A DNA stretch of 64,000 nucleotides from Lycorma delicatula (GCF_047948215.1 NC_134458.1:133117571-133181570); one strand, 5' to 3'. Positions 1 to 13,800 are shown, counted from the first letter of the stretch. A program made the numbers and translations. Notes: generated by a model not told the origin, from the letters alone.

Positions 1-140
1 TGAAATTTTCAGTAAAATCAGTTAAGTAGTTAATGAGTTATTAGAGCGCACGGAAAACGGAAGATTGACTTTTATTTATATAGATAGCCGGGAAAAAGTC
101 ATGCAATACTTTGCTAACTTTTTTAACGTCATATTTTTCC
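1..140. repeat. Fragment of interspersed repeat (shared with 61.75 kb)
   Basis: The first ~140 bases include a segment (about 85-125) reading AGCCGGGAAAAAGTCATGC, then AATACTTTGC and a T-run. A very similar segment occurs on the same strand at about 61752..61795 (AGCCGGAAAAGTCATG, then AAATACTTTGCC and a T-run). Two copies in one window suggest an interspersed repeat cut by the window edge. The family is not recognised. Confidence 0.45.
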
Positions 141-2214
141 ATTTTATTTTTTCTTTATTCTAAACACTATTTTAATAACCGAAATCGCAGGTCGAATCAT
201 TTAGATTTCAAAAATTAACTTTACTTTTTCTTTACTGTTTTAATTCAAATGCAGTGTTGTATATACAGGTATTTGGTAAAAGTGGGTATCGATAAAAATA
301 ATAAAATGATTAATTTATTGGTTAGCTGAATCTATTTAAAGAGGTAAAGTTTGGTAGCAATCATTCTTCTTTCTCCAGTAAAACTTTCAGAATAAATTAT
401 TTATTATAGTAGACTTGACACAAGAGTAAGTAAAAGTAAATTAAACCTACTTAGATAATGATTAAAAAAGATGAAACATTAAAATGAAAAAAAAATTATA
501 AACATATGTTTATTATAAACAAAAAATAAAAGTAAACAGAAAATTATGCATAAATTAAATGAACAGTTATAATTAAATATTTACTATATATGATATTAAT
601 TTCATTTACTTTACATCGGTCTCCCACCAATATAATGATTTTTTTTGTTTTGTGTGTATGTGTGCAAGCGTGTATATCAGGGACAGATAGAAAGAAGAGA
701 GAAATTACGTAATATAAATAACTTCTGAAACACTTTTTAGTTCCGAAGAGAAAAATAATTAATTAGTCTATAAGTCTACTAAACTGAGACTAAACGATCG
801 AGTTTAATCTCCTAGTTGCTATGCGAAAAAATTACATAGGGAATAAAGGATCAAAAAAAAAAATTGCTAATTTTTTTTTTAATCTTACCGGATCTCAAAA
901 ACAGAAAGCTACATGATAACATACAAAAGAGTAGATAAAAGTGAAAGTTCCATTATATTGTGCTACAGTAATAACAATGCAGAGCTTTACAGTAAGATAA
1001 TAAGTCCTCCATTTTACTAAAGAACGTCACGGAGGAGGAGGACGGAATTTTTATCTAAAGGTGAGTTGTGGTATAACTTAATTTTCCTTGAACATTCACC
1101 AAAGATTATGTTATAAGCTTCATATATATATATATATATATATATACGTATTGACCTAATTAGGAATTATAATTACATCTTTTTATTTAATGTAGTTTGT
1201 ATTGACAAATAAATAATTGAATTTTTTATAGTACATTATATTAATTTGGATTTGTAATTTTCCGAGTTTTATTATATTGAGATAGATAACAAAAATAAAT
1301 TATTTTTAAGTATTTTTTCCAAGAAATTATTTTTTCAAAAAATTATTCCATCTAATTTTTATATTTCATGTCATTAACACACCTATATATGTGATTTTGT
1401 GTAATTTATTTTTTTATTAAATTCTCTTTTTTTCAATTTAGATAATTGTCCCTGAAATATGAATCTAATACGAGAATTTTTTTTCAGTTGTATGATTAAA
1501 ATTTTTTGAATGGAATTAAAGTTTTTAAAGGTTTTTCTATGTCAAATTAAATTTTATTTTTACAATTTTTTAATTTTAAATAATACACAATTTATTGTTA
1601 TTTTCAATTCTATTATTACTTTATTAATAAATAACTAAATTTTTATTATTACTTTGTAAGATTTGGAAATATATATTTAAATGAAGGTTATCTTTAAAAA
1701 AAAATTCTTTATAAATTATTAAAACATCTGTTTAAAAAAAATTGTATATTGTTAAATTTTTATTTATTCGTTATAAAATATGTTCATCAAAATTTCAACT
1801 AAAATTCCTCAAACACAATTTTCCACGGATAATTCTTTTAGTTGGTGGTAAATTTTATTATTAAAAGAAAAATAATTTTAAAAAATCACTTGAATATTAT
1901 GAAATACATAAAACACATTAAACTATATACTAAATAAATAGGAAAATTTCAGATACAACAGACTTTTTGTACACATCCTAAATACAAGTCTGCCTAATTA
2001 AAAAGACGCCAACACGAACGTCAATTGTCATCAGGGTGAGAGCTGATGAAGCACTGTCAGTGAAGGTGGTCACAAAAGCGACGAAAGTTAGTAGCTTAAA
2101 AATATTCATTTATAAGTGTGATTTAGTTTGTTATGACAAATTGAATCAAATTTATAAATTTTATTATAATTATTATTAATTATTTTTATAATTATTTGAG
2201 TTTTTACAATTTTT
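141..2214. other. AT-rich non-coding stretch
   Basis: No credible reading frame or splice-flanked exon is visible. It contains a (TA)n microsatellite at about 1122..1146 and many A/T homopolymers. A small GC-richer patch at 2005..2090 has no recognisable product. Confidence 0.6.
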
Positions 2215-2830
2215 TTTCAGAAAATTAACGTCTACCTCTTAAAATTGAAATTAATTCGGTTTAAATATTTTTAAAAATCTTTTTGAAAGTCTATACTTCA
2301 TATATAGAGATATCAAGAAAGTCTGCAATATTTTTAAACTGTAGACTCCAAACCTAAAATGCAGAAGAGTTTTTTGAAAATTTTATTTTTCTTATTTTAA
2401 CCTTTATTGGAGAGGGGTTGTTAGATTTGGAGAAAATTTTATTTAAGCAAATTTTTTAATCTTAAGTTTTTTGTATACATATATATATATATATATGAAT
2501 ATTTTTTAAACATTTTTCTAAAATTTATCCCCGCCTCTGAAAAACATATTTTCTGTGTTTTGTTGTTTTTTTCTTTAACTCTTTTATTTATTATTAATAA
2601 AATATTTCTTAATCACTTAAAGAGTTATTAAAATTAAAATAGCTTGGCACCTATACTATATTCCTGATCCAAAATGAGAAGCAATTTTTTTCATTACTTT
2701 CATAAGTTATACTTTATTTTTTCAATGTTTTTAAAAATTCTCTGTTAAATTAATTTTTTTGTTAGGAATCACTTCTTTATAAATAGTTTTTCACAAATTT
2801 ATATTTTTAAATTGTAGGATGTAATTGACA
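2215..2830 (+). repeat. AT-rich interspersed repeat family C, copy 1
   Basis: This stretch matches two other places in the window by eye: 31380..31990 (opposite strand) and 53550..54390 (same strand). Shared landmarks in order are CTACCTCTTAAAAT, CTTCATATATAGA followed by ATCAAGAAA, a TTATTGGAGAGG-type block, CCCGCCTCTGAAAA, and the block AAAATGAGAAGCAATTTTTT near 2675 (also at 54233). It has no coding potential. The recurrence makes it a mobile or formerly mobile repeat; the class is unknown. A (TA)n tract lies at 2479..2497. Confidence 0.65.
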
Positions 2831-4322
2831 TGTCTCCATAAAGTAAACAACCTGACGAGACGTAATTGGCAAAACGTCTTTACATTATTACCTTCCTTCT
2901 GTCGTAGTCATATAGAAAATCCGACTTAATTATATTAAAAAAAAATATATTTTTTACGATTACAGAATGCTAATTGAGTTAAATATACGGCATTATTTTG
3001 AAGAAAATTATTTACGGTAATAATATTAGAAAGCGATAAATATTATACGCCATTACAATAAATGTAAATAAAATCTTAATAACCGTGTTTGATCTGACCG
3101 ATTAATCTGTTTATTATTTAAATATGCTCTATATACGTGTACTTGTATGTGCGAACGAGTAAATTTCTAAATATAAGAGAGAATGATAAAATTAAAGAAT
3201 AAGAGATATAAATAGTAAAGTGTAAAAGGGGGTGAATGAGTGAGACAGAGTAATGAAGAGAATACACCCATTCAGAAATAAAATTTACAGCACATCTTTT
3301 CTTTCGTAACAGCGGAATGTTGCACCATTATTTTACAGATCCTAGTACGACCACTAATACAATTTCACCGTCAAGAGAGAAGAACATAAGAGAAGATAAA
3401 AGATAGACAGATAAGAATGTTTTATCGTTAACAGGTCTCATAATAAAAGATATGAATAAGATATTATCATAACAATTTCCCGCCAACTAAATCTGTTATA
3501 TCAAGAAATACGCTACTTTTAAAAAAAATAAAGGTCAATGAACTATCACTATAGTCCATCGTTTGTTATTATTACAACAAAATAACTTATGAATTGTTTC
3601 GCACATTCATTCACCATTTTTTTTTTAACGACTTGTAACTAGTAAACCTGACTATTTTAACGACTAGTTGTACTTGTATAATTAACAATTTTTTTAATGA
3701 CTTCAAGGCTAATATAAACCATTTTTAAATACTGGTTTTAGTAATTACTAGATTTTTAATTTTAAAATAACTATAATTATTTTATTGAGGTATAATTTTT
3801 TCTTTAATATGATCATAAATAAATAAAAAAATAATTATATATTTTTTTTTATATTTCTAATGCGTTATTTCCTTTCTAAGTTTACTGAAAGTATTTATTA
3901 CTTTATTTTTAAAATCAATAATAAAAGAAAAACATAAATATGTTTACTATAAATGCACAAACACAATTTTTTTTTAAATTTACTTTAAAATTCAACTGCA
4001 TAGCCGTTACATTAATTCTATGTACAATTATTCTTATACGTAAGAACACTTCCTACCACGAAATGCTAACAGTAAAAGAAAAATATATTAATTTTATATT
4101 TTAATTGGAAAATTAATTGTACAACTAATTTTTTTATTAAGAGATTCCTATTAGTTTTATTTTTCTTAATAAAACACGTGTGTGATAAATTTAATGTAAA
4201 TGTTGAAGTGTTAATACTTACTGTTACAATCCATTAATTTATAACGCCCAAAATCATGGACGTTAAAAATTAACTTACTATTAATTTTTTTCTAATTATA
4301 AGACAATAATTAAGATAAAAAT
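2831..4322. other. AT-rich non-coding stretch
   Basis: No gene recognised. Purine-rich runs occur at 3170..3260 and 3370..3420. No frame above ~60 codons looks like protein. Confidence 0.55.
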
Positions 4323-4655
4323 CCGCCGGATCAGTCTAATGTTTAAACTCGTCAACGCAAAATCAGCTGATTTTCGAAGTGGAGAGTTCTAAGGTTCTAG
4401 TCCTTGTAAAGCCAGTTGCTTTTGTATGGATTTGAATGCTAGGCTGTGGACACCGGTGTTCTTTAGTAGTTGGGTTTCAACTAACCGCACGTCTCAGGAA
4501 TGGTCCACCTGAGTCTATTCCAAACTACATGTTTACCGGTACATTTACAATTATATTACACTACATCTGCAGCTATGTCCGGCCTGGCAAGCCAGTAGCA
4601 GTAATTACATTCCCCTATACACGCACACACAAACCCGGCAATAGCTGGAAAACTG
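4323..4655 (+). mobile_element. tRNA-derived SINE, subfamily b, diverged copy
   Basis: The head resembles a tRNA: a degenerate A box near 4330..4345, the block AAATCAGCTGATTTT, and a B-box-like AAGGTTCTAGTCC near 4392. The body (AAAGCCAGTTGC, GATTTGAATGCTAG, GACACCGGTGTTCTTTAGT, GTTGGGTTTCAACTAACC, CTCAGGAATGGTC) matches the SINEs at 6848 and 30830. After GAGTCT the tail switches to ACATGTTTACCGGTACATTT, shared with the copy at 10613..10846 but not with subfamily a. A 74-codon reading frame across it is fortuitous. Confidence 0.75.
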
Positions 4656-4659
4656 GTTG

Positions 4660-6828
4660 AAGAAAACAACAATTAAGATAAATTTTAAAAAAAGCACGAA
4701 GTACAAACATCTTTCAAGATTACAAAAAAAACTTACTAATCTTAAAATAAAGACTTAATTTTAAAATATGTTGACACGTAAAATATGACACTTGTGTTAC
4801 ACCCACTTTATGCATATCACAATTCATTACTTCATCAAACTCTCACCGTTAGATATATCTCGACGATATTGCACCAAAATAACCTTCTGGATTAAGACTA
4901 AAAAAAAACTTTTACAAGATATCTGTTTCAGAAATGATATTATACTTTTCTAATTTACTAAGTCTTTTTTTCATGTTTTACCGTAAAATATTAAATTATA
5001 TTTATAAAATACAAAATAGAAGAACTAATAAAAAACAATATTGTTTTCAGGATAGAAACAAAACTAAGAAATAAACGTTGACAGATAATTAACACGCACA
5101 ATAACGCAGAAATATAAATAGACAAGAACGTGTTTGAATGGATAACATTTTACATAGGACAAATAGGCCGAACATTCAGATAAGAACACAAACAGATGAC
5201 AGTACTCCATAATGGGATCTACCTACCACTTTAAAGAGACTAATTACAAATACATCAACGTTATAATAACGTAGATATTATAAATAACCTAAAAATTATC
5301 ATATTTAAAAAATTCAACATTATAAAAAACGATACCTGTAAACATAGATATTTTGTTTAAAAATAAAAAATTCGTAATGTTTTTTGATCGTATATACCGT
5401 TAAAACTTATTTTTCAGACTTAAAAAATACCATCAGTAATAACTTCGGCTGATACTGTAATATTTTTATTATTTTCTTCTGTAATACTGAAAATTTTGTT
5501 TGGTTAATACCTAGATAAAATCTGCCACATTTTGATATGTTTTGCTTTTAATAAACTTCGAAGTTCTTACGTTTGTATTCATTTAGCTTCTATAGACTTT
5601 ATTCATAATATTTTACTCAAAATTAAGTTCTCTACAAGTTTTTTGAAACTTTTAAATGTTAATAACATAAATGTTAAATGTTAAACGTTTAAATGTAATA
5701 AAAAGTTATTTTACACCAAACAAAATTAATGTGTTTTCGACCCCAATCTTTAGTTTTTTATCCCAAATTTCTCAAAAACTACTAAAAATACAGTTTTGGG
5801 ACCTACCTTTTTTTCAATTTTTCATATTAGATTTCAAATAAAATCAAAAAATTTACCCCTTAATTTAGATTCCAAGAATTATAGTCTGACTTAACTTTAC
5901 CAAAGGCGTAGAAATCAGGACAAAATCTTTGGCCAGCTGATACTCTAATGAAGAGTTTCCGAACCTATGTTTATATGAACTTTCTTCTTCATTTTCACCA
6001 GTGAGCATGTCCTAAAAGTTCATTACATTCTTCATGAATGACTCTGTATGTATAGTCTGAACAACTCGGACTATAAAATTAGACCATTTTTAAAATTAAA
6101 TTTTAGTACATTATGGTGAATGGCATTTTATAATAATATTATTGACATTATAAGCCGTAATATAAGGTATACACATGTAACAAGGAAGAAATTTAGCAGT
6201 AGATATTGATGTAATAAATCATAAAGTAAGGAAATTAATTCGTAATATTACAAATTTAATATTTTATCATATTAATATAATAAATCGTTTTACGCAGATT
6301 TGGTAATATTTTTAAACCATAACGGGTTAATATAATCAGCTAACGTAAGCTATTTATACTACATTTATTTCTCCTTCAAATAAATTATCTTATAAAAAAA
6401 AAAAATTATTTTACTTCGTAACCATATGATGAAATAAAATTATTATATACCAATAAAGGATAGAGTTTTTAAATTATTAATGATAATAACACAATCATCA
6501 AGATCGTTAAAAAAAGAGTAAATACATTTCTAGTGTGACATATATAGACTTAACATCAGTAAAAATCACTAAATGACAAGTCTGTTGGTCATTTAATGAC
6601 ACAGCTAAACGATAATTTAGATCATTTATAACAATGTTATTCAACTTTCACTTCGTCAAATATGAAATTATTTAATTTAAAATTACATGTATATATTATC
6701 AATTAAATTTCATAATTCAACATTAAGAAGTAGGATTTAAGGACAACTGTTAATTCAATAATACAATTCTATTAAAGAAAGTTAAGCAACAGATTTCTTT
6801 ATTTTCTATTTTACTGTACTTTAATTGT
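4660..6828. other. AT-rich non-coding stretch
   Basis: No gene, RNA gene or repeat with a second copy in this window was recognised. The part around 5890..6060 is somewhat less AT-rich and looks like old repeat debris, but this cannot be shown from the window alone. Confidence 0.5.
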
Positions 6829-7151
6829 AGACCATATGTTACCCAACCCACCGGGTTGGTCTAGTGGTGAACGCGTCTTCCCAAATCAGCTGATTTGGAA
6901 GTCGAGAATTCCAGCGTTCAAGTCCTAGTAAAGGCAGTTAATTTTATACGGATTTGATTACTAGATTGTGCATGTGTTCTTTGGTGGTTGGGTTTCAATT
7001 AATCACGCCTCAGGAATGGTCAAACTGAGACTGTATAAGACTATACTTCATTACACTCATACATATCATCTTCATTCATCCTCTGAAGTAATACCTGAAC
7101 GGTAATTCCCGGAGGCTAAACAGGAAAAAGAAAGACCATATGTTACCCAAC
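6829..7151 (+). mobile_element. tRNA-derived SINE, subfamily a, with 19-bp TSD
   Basis: The SINE body is 6848..7132 (285 bp). It begins CCACCGGGTTGGTCTAGTGG, which contains a pol III A box, and has a B box at GCGTTCAAGTCC (about 6913). Its tail reads CATCCTCTGAAGTAATACC, then GGAGGCTAAACAGGAAAAAG. It is flanked by a perfect 19-bp direct duplication, AGACCATATGTTACCCAAC, at 6829..6847 and 7133..7151. That is the signature of LINE-mediated retrotransposition, and its perfection suggests a fairly young insertion. Confidence 0.92.
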
Positions 7152-8055
7152 TTAAAATTTTTCCGTGTTCATCAGCTCTGTTTCTGTCAGTGTTATAAAA
7201 ATAGAGTATTTCAATAAAATACACTAGAGATATTTTATTTTATAAAATAAAGATTAAAAATTAATACAAATTTATTAGATAAACTTCGTAGAAACACCTT
7301 AACAAGTATAGATTAATATATTTTTTTTAATTCGAAGACAAATTTAAAATACAGGTGATTCCAAATTGCACGGCAATCTCTCAGGAGATGATTCTATAGC
7401 AAAAAATAAGAAAACATTTCATATAAACATAGGTCAGAAACGGTTAATTAGCGAGTTCCGACTCGCAAAACATTTAGCCCTGCTTTCTGCTCCCTCTGTG
7501 AAATTAAACCGTACTAAAATTCTTGGGTACAATTCGAGGGCTAAATTTGGTGCTTTTTTGTAGTTTACGATTGCAGAAAATGAATAAACTTAATCCCAAA
7601 CCTCTATCTTACTTAGGTTTCACGAAAAACGGAATAAAACACAAAACCATTTTGTCGGTAAATACATTTTTTAGGTTTGGAATAAAATAACTTTTTTAAT
7701 TTACCAATAAACGTATAAAAATTTCTAGTTAACGTTGTAGAGAATTTAATTGTGAAAAAAACTCATGTAAATAAGGTCTATTAAAATTAAACCCAAATTT
7801 GAGAAGTTCAACTTTAATTGTGAAACAAAACACAGAGACTGGATTGGATAGTTAAAACAAAAAAATTAATTCTTTAAAGAAAAGTGTACATCTGATAAAT
7901 AAACACGGCGAGGTTCTGGTTTTTGAAATTTTGAACGTTGCTTTAGTTTAATATAACATATACGCCTAAATAATGCGTAACCCTGATGCCAAGGACGACG
8001 AAGCTGGGAAGACCGCATACCATCTGCGGGTGCGGCGTGAGGTTGCTCATTTTCG
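7152..8055. other. Non-coding stretch upstream of the R1 relic
   Basis: A 65-codon open frame at 7366..7563 has mildly raised GC but no recognisable domain. The segment 7890..8055 is GC-richer and may be the unrecognisable 5' part of the R1 relic that follows. No endonuclease motifs were found. Confidence 0.4.
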
Positions 8056-10210
8056 TCTTTGAAGATTACTGAAGCCGAAGTGCGTGAAGCCATGTGTAGT
8101 TTAGGTAGGAGTAAGCCCCGGGGTTCGACGGAATAACGGCGCAGCTCCTTGTTCGCTCGGTAGGGGTAAACGTGAGAATTATCACGCGTATTTTCAATAA
8201 ACTGTTGTTTGGCGGATGCTTCCCGGTTTGTTGGAAGAAGGGGATTGTTAAATTATTTTTTAAAGGTGACAAGAATCCCACTGCTATTTCGTCGTATAGA
8301 CCCTTGACTTACTACCGGTTACTGGTAAGGTCTTTGAAAAGGTTTTGTCCCTTCGCATAAATGAGAGGTTAACCTCGTGTGGCTTATTGATGGAAAATCA
8401 ATACGGGTTTCGTCTCGGAAAAGTGAGATGGAATATGTCATGGGAATTTTCCTAGACATTTCAGGGGCGTTTAACAATTCGTGGTAGCCCTCGGCCATTT
8501 ATTAACTGCAAAAAAGAGAATGCACTGTGAGTGAATTGCAAGTAATGCAAAGTTACTTCCGTGATCGGGATGTGCTGCTCCGCGAGGGCAGTCAGGAGGT
8601 AGGCAAGACGCTTTCCAAGGGGTGTCCCCAGGGCAGCGTGTTGCATTCTTTGTTGTGGGTGGTGGAGTTCGATTCTCTTCTGCGACTGAGGGGTTGCCCA
8701 GCGGGTGTCGTATTGTGGCTTATGCTGATGATGGGATCCTGCTGGTCGAAAGATGCTCGTGGAGGGACGTTGAGTTCCGAGCCATTCAAGCTTGCAGGAT
8801 ACTTTAGCTGTGGGGTCATCAACATAAGATGACTTTCAGCCCGGAGAAGACCACTATGATGCTCCTCAAAGGCCGTTTGGCAGTGAGTGGGCAGGTTCGT
8901 GTCTCGATGGCAGGCAAGCGCATGAAATATTTTCAGACTCAAAAGTACTTCGGGGTGTTTATCGATGAAAAAATGCAATTCAAGAAGCATCTTCAATACA
9001 TCGCGGAGAAGGCCTGTAATGCCTTCTTTGGTATTCGGCGTGTGGTCAATCCTGATTGAGGTCTTAATTTTAAGATCATGAGTATCCTGTTTAAGAGCGT
9101 CTGAGAGGCAGTTATGCTATATACCGCGCCTATTTGGGCGGATAGACTAAAGTTTCAAAGTTACCGGGACATATTTTTGAGGACTCAACGCCTTATACTT
9201 TTAACGGTAGTGGGTGGCTACCGTAAGATTTCACGGGAGGCGATCTTGGTGATTGCGGGCGTGAAACCGATAGACTTAATTGCGTCAGAGCGGCAACAGC
9301 ATTATGTCGCCAATAATTTAGGCGAGTTAACTTCTGACAAAGTTCGGGGAATTGAACAACATGGTAATGCTTCATGTTAGTCCAAATCGGATGAGACAGG
9401 GAGTACAAACGTTATACGCATGGTCTGTTTCCTGATGCTGTTAGTTTGCAAAGGGCTTCTTGGGGTATACTTTAATAAGTACGTGACGCAATATCTTTCT
9501 GGGCATGGCGCTTTCCGGGATATGCTGCAGAGTTTCGGCCTGGAGGACTCAGGAAAGCGTCCCCAATACGGACAATTGGACGATGTACATAATGTTCTGT
9601 ACGTTTGTTCAAAGTATGAGTTAATACGCACCGAGATCATCTGTCGGCTCGATGTTATCCGGTCGGCGCTGAATCTCCGTGTCAATTAGCGAAACCAGGC
9701 CGAATGGATAATTGTTGAGAATTTCATACACTATTTGGCAAAGGAAAGAATTGCCGAGGGCATTTAGGATGTCGCCTGGGCTTTTCCGCGTCCTCATTTG
9801 TTGTTTTTTTTTAATTGCTAATTTTTTGTTGTTGCTTTGTTTTGTTGTAACTGCGTGTTCAACTCACTTCTTTTACCTTCGGGTAGATAGTGGATTCTTT
9901 TTGTTTAGTTCCTTTTCTTATTTTTTGTATTCAGTCTTGTTTGAGACTAACGTACGATGTGTTTTTTCTTTTTTTGGGATAGTAGTACACCAATGGAAAT
10001 GTCAGATATGGCAATCTGATTGAGGCAAGAACAAAGCTGAGAGATGCCTTTTGCCGAGGTTTTGAAGATGACTTTCGGTAAAGTCCATAATGGCGGTGTA
10101 CGGAGGGGGTGGAGTGGCGACCGCAACTGTCACATGGTGGGTGTGGTCCCTTACGGCGGGTCAGGATGTAGTAGCAAGAAATTTCTACATGTAGCATTTT
10201 TAATTTTTTT
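8056..10210 (+). pseudogene. R1-clade non-LTR retrotransposon relic, RT to 3' end
   Basis: This is a decayed, 5'-truncated LINE. Reading across frameshifts gives the R1-type RT in order: the pre-RT helix ITEAEVREAM near 8062; WKKGIVKLFFKGDKNP and SSYRPL at 8235..8310; ENQYGFR at 8394; motif A as GIFLDISGAFNN at 8442..8477, where a UAG follows; GCPQGSVL at 8617..8640; the catalytic AYADDG box at 8720..8737; FSPEKT and KYFGVFID at 8833..8966; ILxTAPIW-type YTAPIWAD at 9118. The C-terminal zinc-knuckle region is seen as LSGHGAF near 9499. Several frameshifts and stops separate these blocks, so no functional protein is made. The GC-rich 3' part ends near 10210. No endonuclease domain or ORF1 is visible, as expected for 5' truncation. 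Confidence 0.85.
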
Positions 10211-10612
10211 TATCAAACATACAATTTAAGACAGGCGTCAAAATCGGCAAATATAAATAAGAAATAAAATATTTTCTTCAACTGTGTGGTTTCAGGTCAA
10301 ACGTTAGGTGAAAAAGGAAGATGATATTAATCAGAACGTAAAAAACGGGGAATATATCATAATCGTGAAAGAAAACAGGACAAATAAAGGCAATAATGTA
10401 TCTAAAAAATGCGAAGTTATATCTCTAATAAAAGGATGAAAAAATGACAATCTTCTCCGAAAACTGTTTGTATGCATCTAATAATGAAATACGGAATCAA
10501 ATATTTTAGTAAGTTCTCACTCATGTTTAAGACTTTGTTGTGCATTTTTTAAAAATATATTTTTATTTATAGTCGTATCAACAATTAAGTCAACAAGTTA
10601 TTAGCGACTGGA
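10211..10612. other. AT-rich non-coding stretch
   Basis: No feature recognised between the R1 relic and the next SINE. Confidence 0.5.
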
Positions 10613-10846
10613 GTAACTGTAAATGTACCGGTAAATGTGTAATCTTGAACAGACTCAGACCGACCATTCCTGAGACTTGTGGTTAATTGAACCCTAACCA
10701 CCAAAGAACACAGTCTAGCATTCAAATATATTTAAAAGTAACTGACTTTGCAAGAACTCGAACCTTACAACTCTGGACTACAAAAATCAGATGATCTTGC
10801 GATGACGAATTTAACCACTAGACTATAGACTAACCTGGCGGGTTTT
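10613..10846 (-). mobile_element. tRNA-derived SINE, subfamily b, minus strand
   Basis: Read on the minus strand it starts near 10846 with a tRNA-like head (AGTCTAGTGGTTAA, then B box AGGTTCGAGTTC). It continues through the shared body (AAAGTCAGTTAC, TTTGAATGCTAGACTG, TTCTTTGGTGGTTAGG, CTCAGGAATGGTCGG) and ends in ACATTTACCGGTACATTTAC. This tail is the subfamily b tail found at 4323..4655. No clear duplication flanks it. Confidence 0.78.
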
Positions 10847-10849
10847 TCT

Positions 10850-13800
10850 TGTGTTTTATTTTCAAATATTTTTTTTTTAAGTACCGAGTACATCTAATTT
10901 TATTTTGTTTTATAAGCTATTAAAAAAAAACCTTAATTTAAATCGATCTTTATTTTCAAATTTCGAAATAATAAATTTATAAAAGGAGAGACTAATAAAA
11001 ACTTGATCAATTTTCGCAGAAAAAGCTTATTCTTTTCTTTGGTTAAATCTGACCCCATATTTCAATTGAAAAGTTAACTAGGTTAAATTTAAGTTAAATA
11101 TTTACACTTAAATTTGTTTAAAATAACAGAAAAAATTTGAATACATACTAAAAAATCTACGATATACAATGATTCGCGTTTCGATGAAAGCATTTATTCG
11201 TTAGTCTAAACTTTTAACAATATGAACAAGCAACAGATAAAAGAAAATAAAGATTTGAGACATATAGAGAGGGAGAAGTACAGATTAATGGATAGGAAGA
11301 AAGAAGGATCATCGTCCTTTACAATTCTTTCGACCTACGCAGCGAAAAAAAGAATGTAATAAACTGCAAATGGTTCTTGTATTGACGTTTTTAGAATAAA
11401 ATATTTGTATAATAGTGTAAAAACTTTGTTTATAAAATAACTTAACCTGTATTGCATGCAGATAGTATTTTATTGCAAATGCACAAACTCGTAAAGATAA
11501 GTCTTCAAGAATATTTAAATAAAAGATAAGGATTATCAGAAAACAATTATAATTTACTAAGCAATACATTTTTTAAAAAATAATAATAAGAATAAAACAT
11601 ATTAGTACGAGAAATAAATTCTAAATATTTATCTAATAAGATTAACGAAAGAAACAAAATACTTAATTGTATTCTAATTATTAAAAAATAATACATAATT
11701 GAAAAAATAAAGTAAAAAATTCTTGTGTAATACTGCGCAAGAAGACCGACATTTAGTTATTCTATTTCGTATAATATTTATAATATTAAAATATATTTTC
11801 TGTTTATAAGAAAATTAAATATTATAACGGTAATTTGTTGAAATAATTAAAAATAACGAGTAGACCTTTCAGACAAGCATCAAGTTTAAACTCACCACTG
11901 TGACACTGCATAAGCACATATGAAAAATACAGCAATACAAATTCTGCTGTCGACTTTAAATTGAGCATTACTGAAGAACGACTGAACTAATCTTCTTATA
12001 ACTTTCATACGCACAATTTCAGATATACTAAAATACAGCATATCTAAATTTCAATGAAACTGATCCGGTAATTTTAGAGATTTTCCAGCCGCAAACAAAA
12101 TATATATGAATGATATTTTCGTAATCCTCATACCTCAAAATGTAAAGAAAGTTCATTTTCACCATCCAGTTCCACTTTGCGACCGAAAAAATATCGTACA
12201 TTTCTTCGAAAAGTACAAAGTAAAGTAAAAGTAAGTAAAGTCAATAAAATGAGCTTGACTGCACAGGACCTATATGATAAAAAGTTCAGCTATTCAGCCA
12301 GAAAATAAAAACAAAAAAGTTTAATAATAAAGTTTTGTGTAAGTTTTAAAAAACGGTAATAGACAACTAAATTTTGAACCAAATAATTAAAAATAAATTA
12401 CAAAATTAAAGTTTTATTAGTGAAAAAAAAAAAACGCATTTAGCGACAAATTGCGTACTACTTGCACTAAATATTAAATCACGATACCAATCAACCATCA
12501 TAAATGTTCTACGAATGTAGCAAAAATATTCAAAATTAAACTAAAGGAGAGAAACATGAAATATTTTTAGAAATACCTGGTACATTTTATTTTATATCAG
12601 TAAATTCAGGATGGGTTCAGCAAAATTTCGAACATAGCCGAAGTACTGATGTCAATCTTATGAACTGTCTAGAAATTATCATGTAATAAAGTCGATTAGT
12701 ACATCTTGTTATCTACTTACTTTTCTTAATAAACAGTACAAAAAGCAGAAATAAAAATACCAAAATGAGCAAAATATGAAATCAAAAGATTTGAAACTGA
12801 AAATCGATTAGAAAATAATATTTTGTGGAAGTAATTTAATAATAGGACGAACAAATTTACGTTGATGAAAAAATGAATAGATAAATGATGTGCTAACCGA
12901 TCATAATTCAAGTAGTTGATGCGTAATATTTGTTTAAAAAATTTAGTTTCTAACTGGCCATCAGACATCTATTTTTAAGCCTGATGACCAATCCAAACTT
13001 TTATTAAGTTGCATTACTTTATTAATAAAGCTAATTTTTTGCCTAATTAAGTTGTAAAATTAAAATATTAATTTATATAATAATAGATCATTGAATTTGT
13101 TGAAAAATATTTTTTTTAAATTTAAAATTGTTTTTTTCCAATTACTGTAGTTTAATTTGAACCCACTTTCAAAAACGAATCTACTTATAAAACACAAAAA
13201 AATAATTTATTGGCCTTGTATTTATTTAATTCTGAAATTCAATCTTCGTGTTCTTTTACAAATTATTTTAAAATAAAATATACTTCATGTATCATAAAAA
13301 CAAAAACCAATTTAGGACTTCTATGAAGCGTCAAGTTAACATTCTTTTGCGTAGGATGTTGTGTACAAAGAACGTGAGTATACTACATAGCGTGTATATT
13401 AAATATCAGCAGTAGCACACAGTACGCCATCTATGAGCTGTAAAAAGAACTTACCTTGTTTTTATTATAACACTATCATGAATATTTTAATGTCGAGTGT
13501 ATTTATTTTTCAGTATACCGGATTTGCCTAAGTTATATTCATCATATAAAAAAATCAATTTGAATAATACTTTTTTATCCTTGAATAACTTTATAATATA
13601 AATAAATACCATAACAAATAGATGAATAAAAATGTTACGTTGTAATAAAAATAATAAGGTTAATTTAGTCAGAAATTTTTATTGTTTTAATTGTTTAAAA
13701 CCGGTCGTAACTACAGATAGATTCACATTCACCTTAAAAAAATATTACTTTCAAAAAATTCTCTTTTTCTGTCTATAAAAGTTTGAATTAATTATTTAAA

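Noticed and set aside
4436..4660. 74-codon plus-strand frame
   Set aside because: It lies wholly within the SINE-b copy and follows its tRNA-like body, so it is not a gene.
12120..12200. Possible small minus-strand exon ending TTTGAG|GTATGAG
   Set aside because: The acceptor is weak, the open part is only about 14 codons, and nothing links it to the two supported exons.
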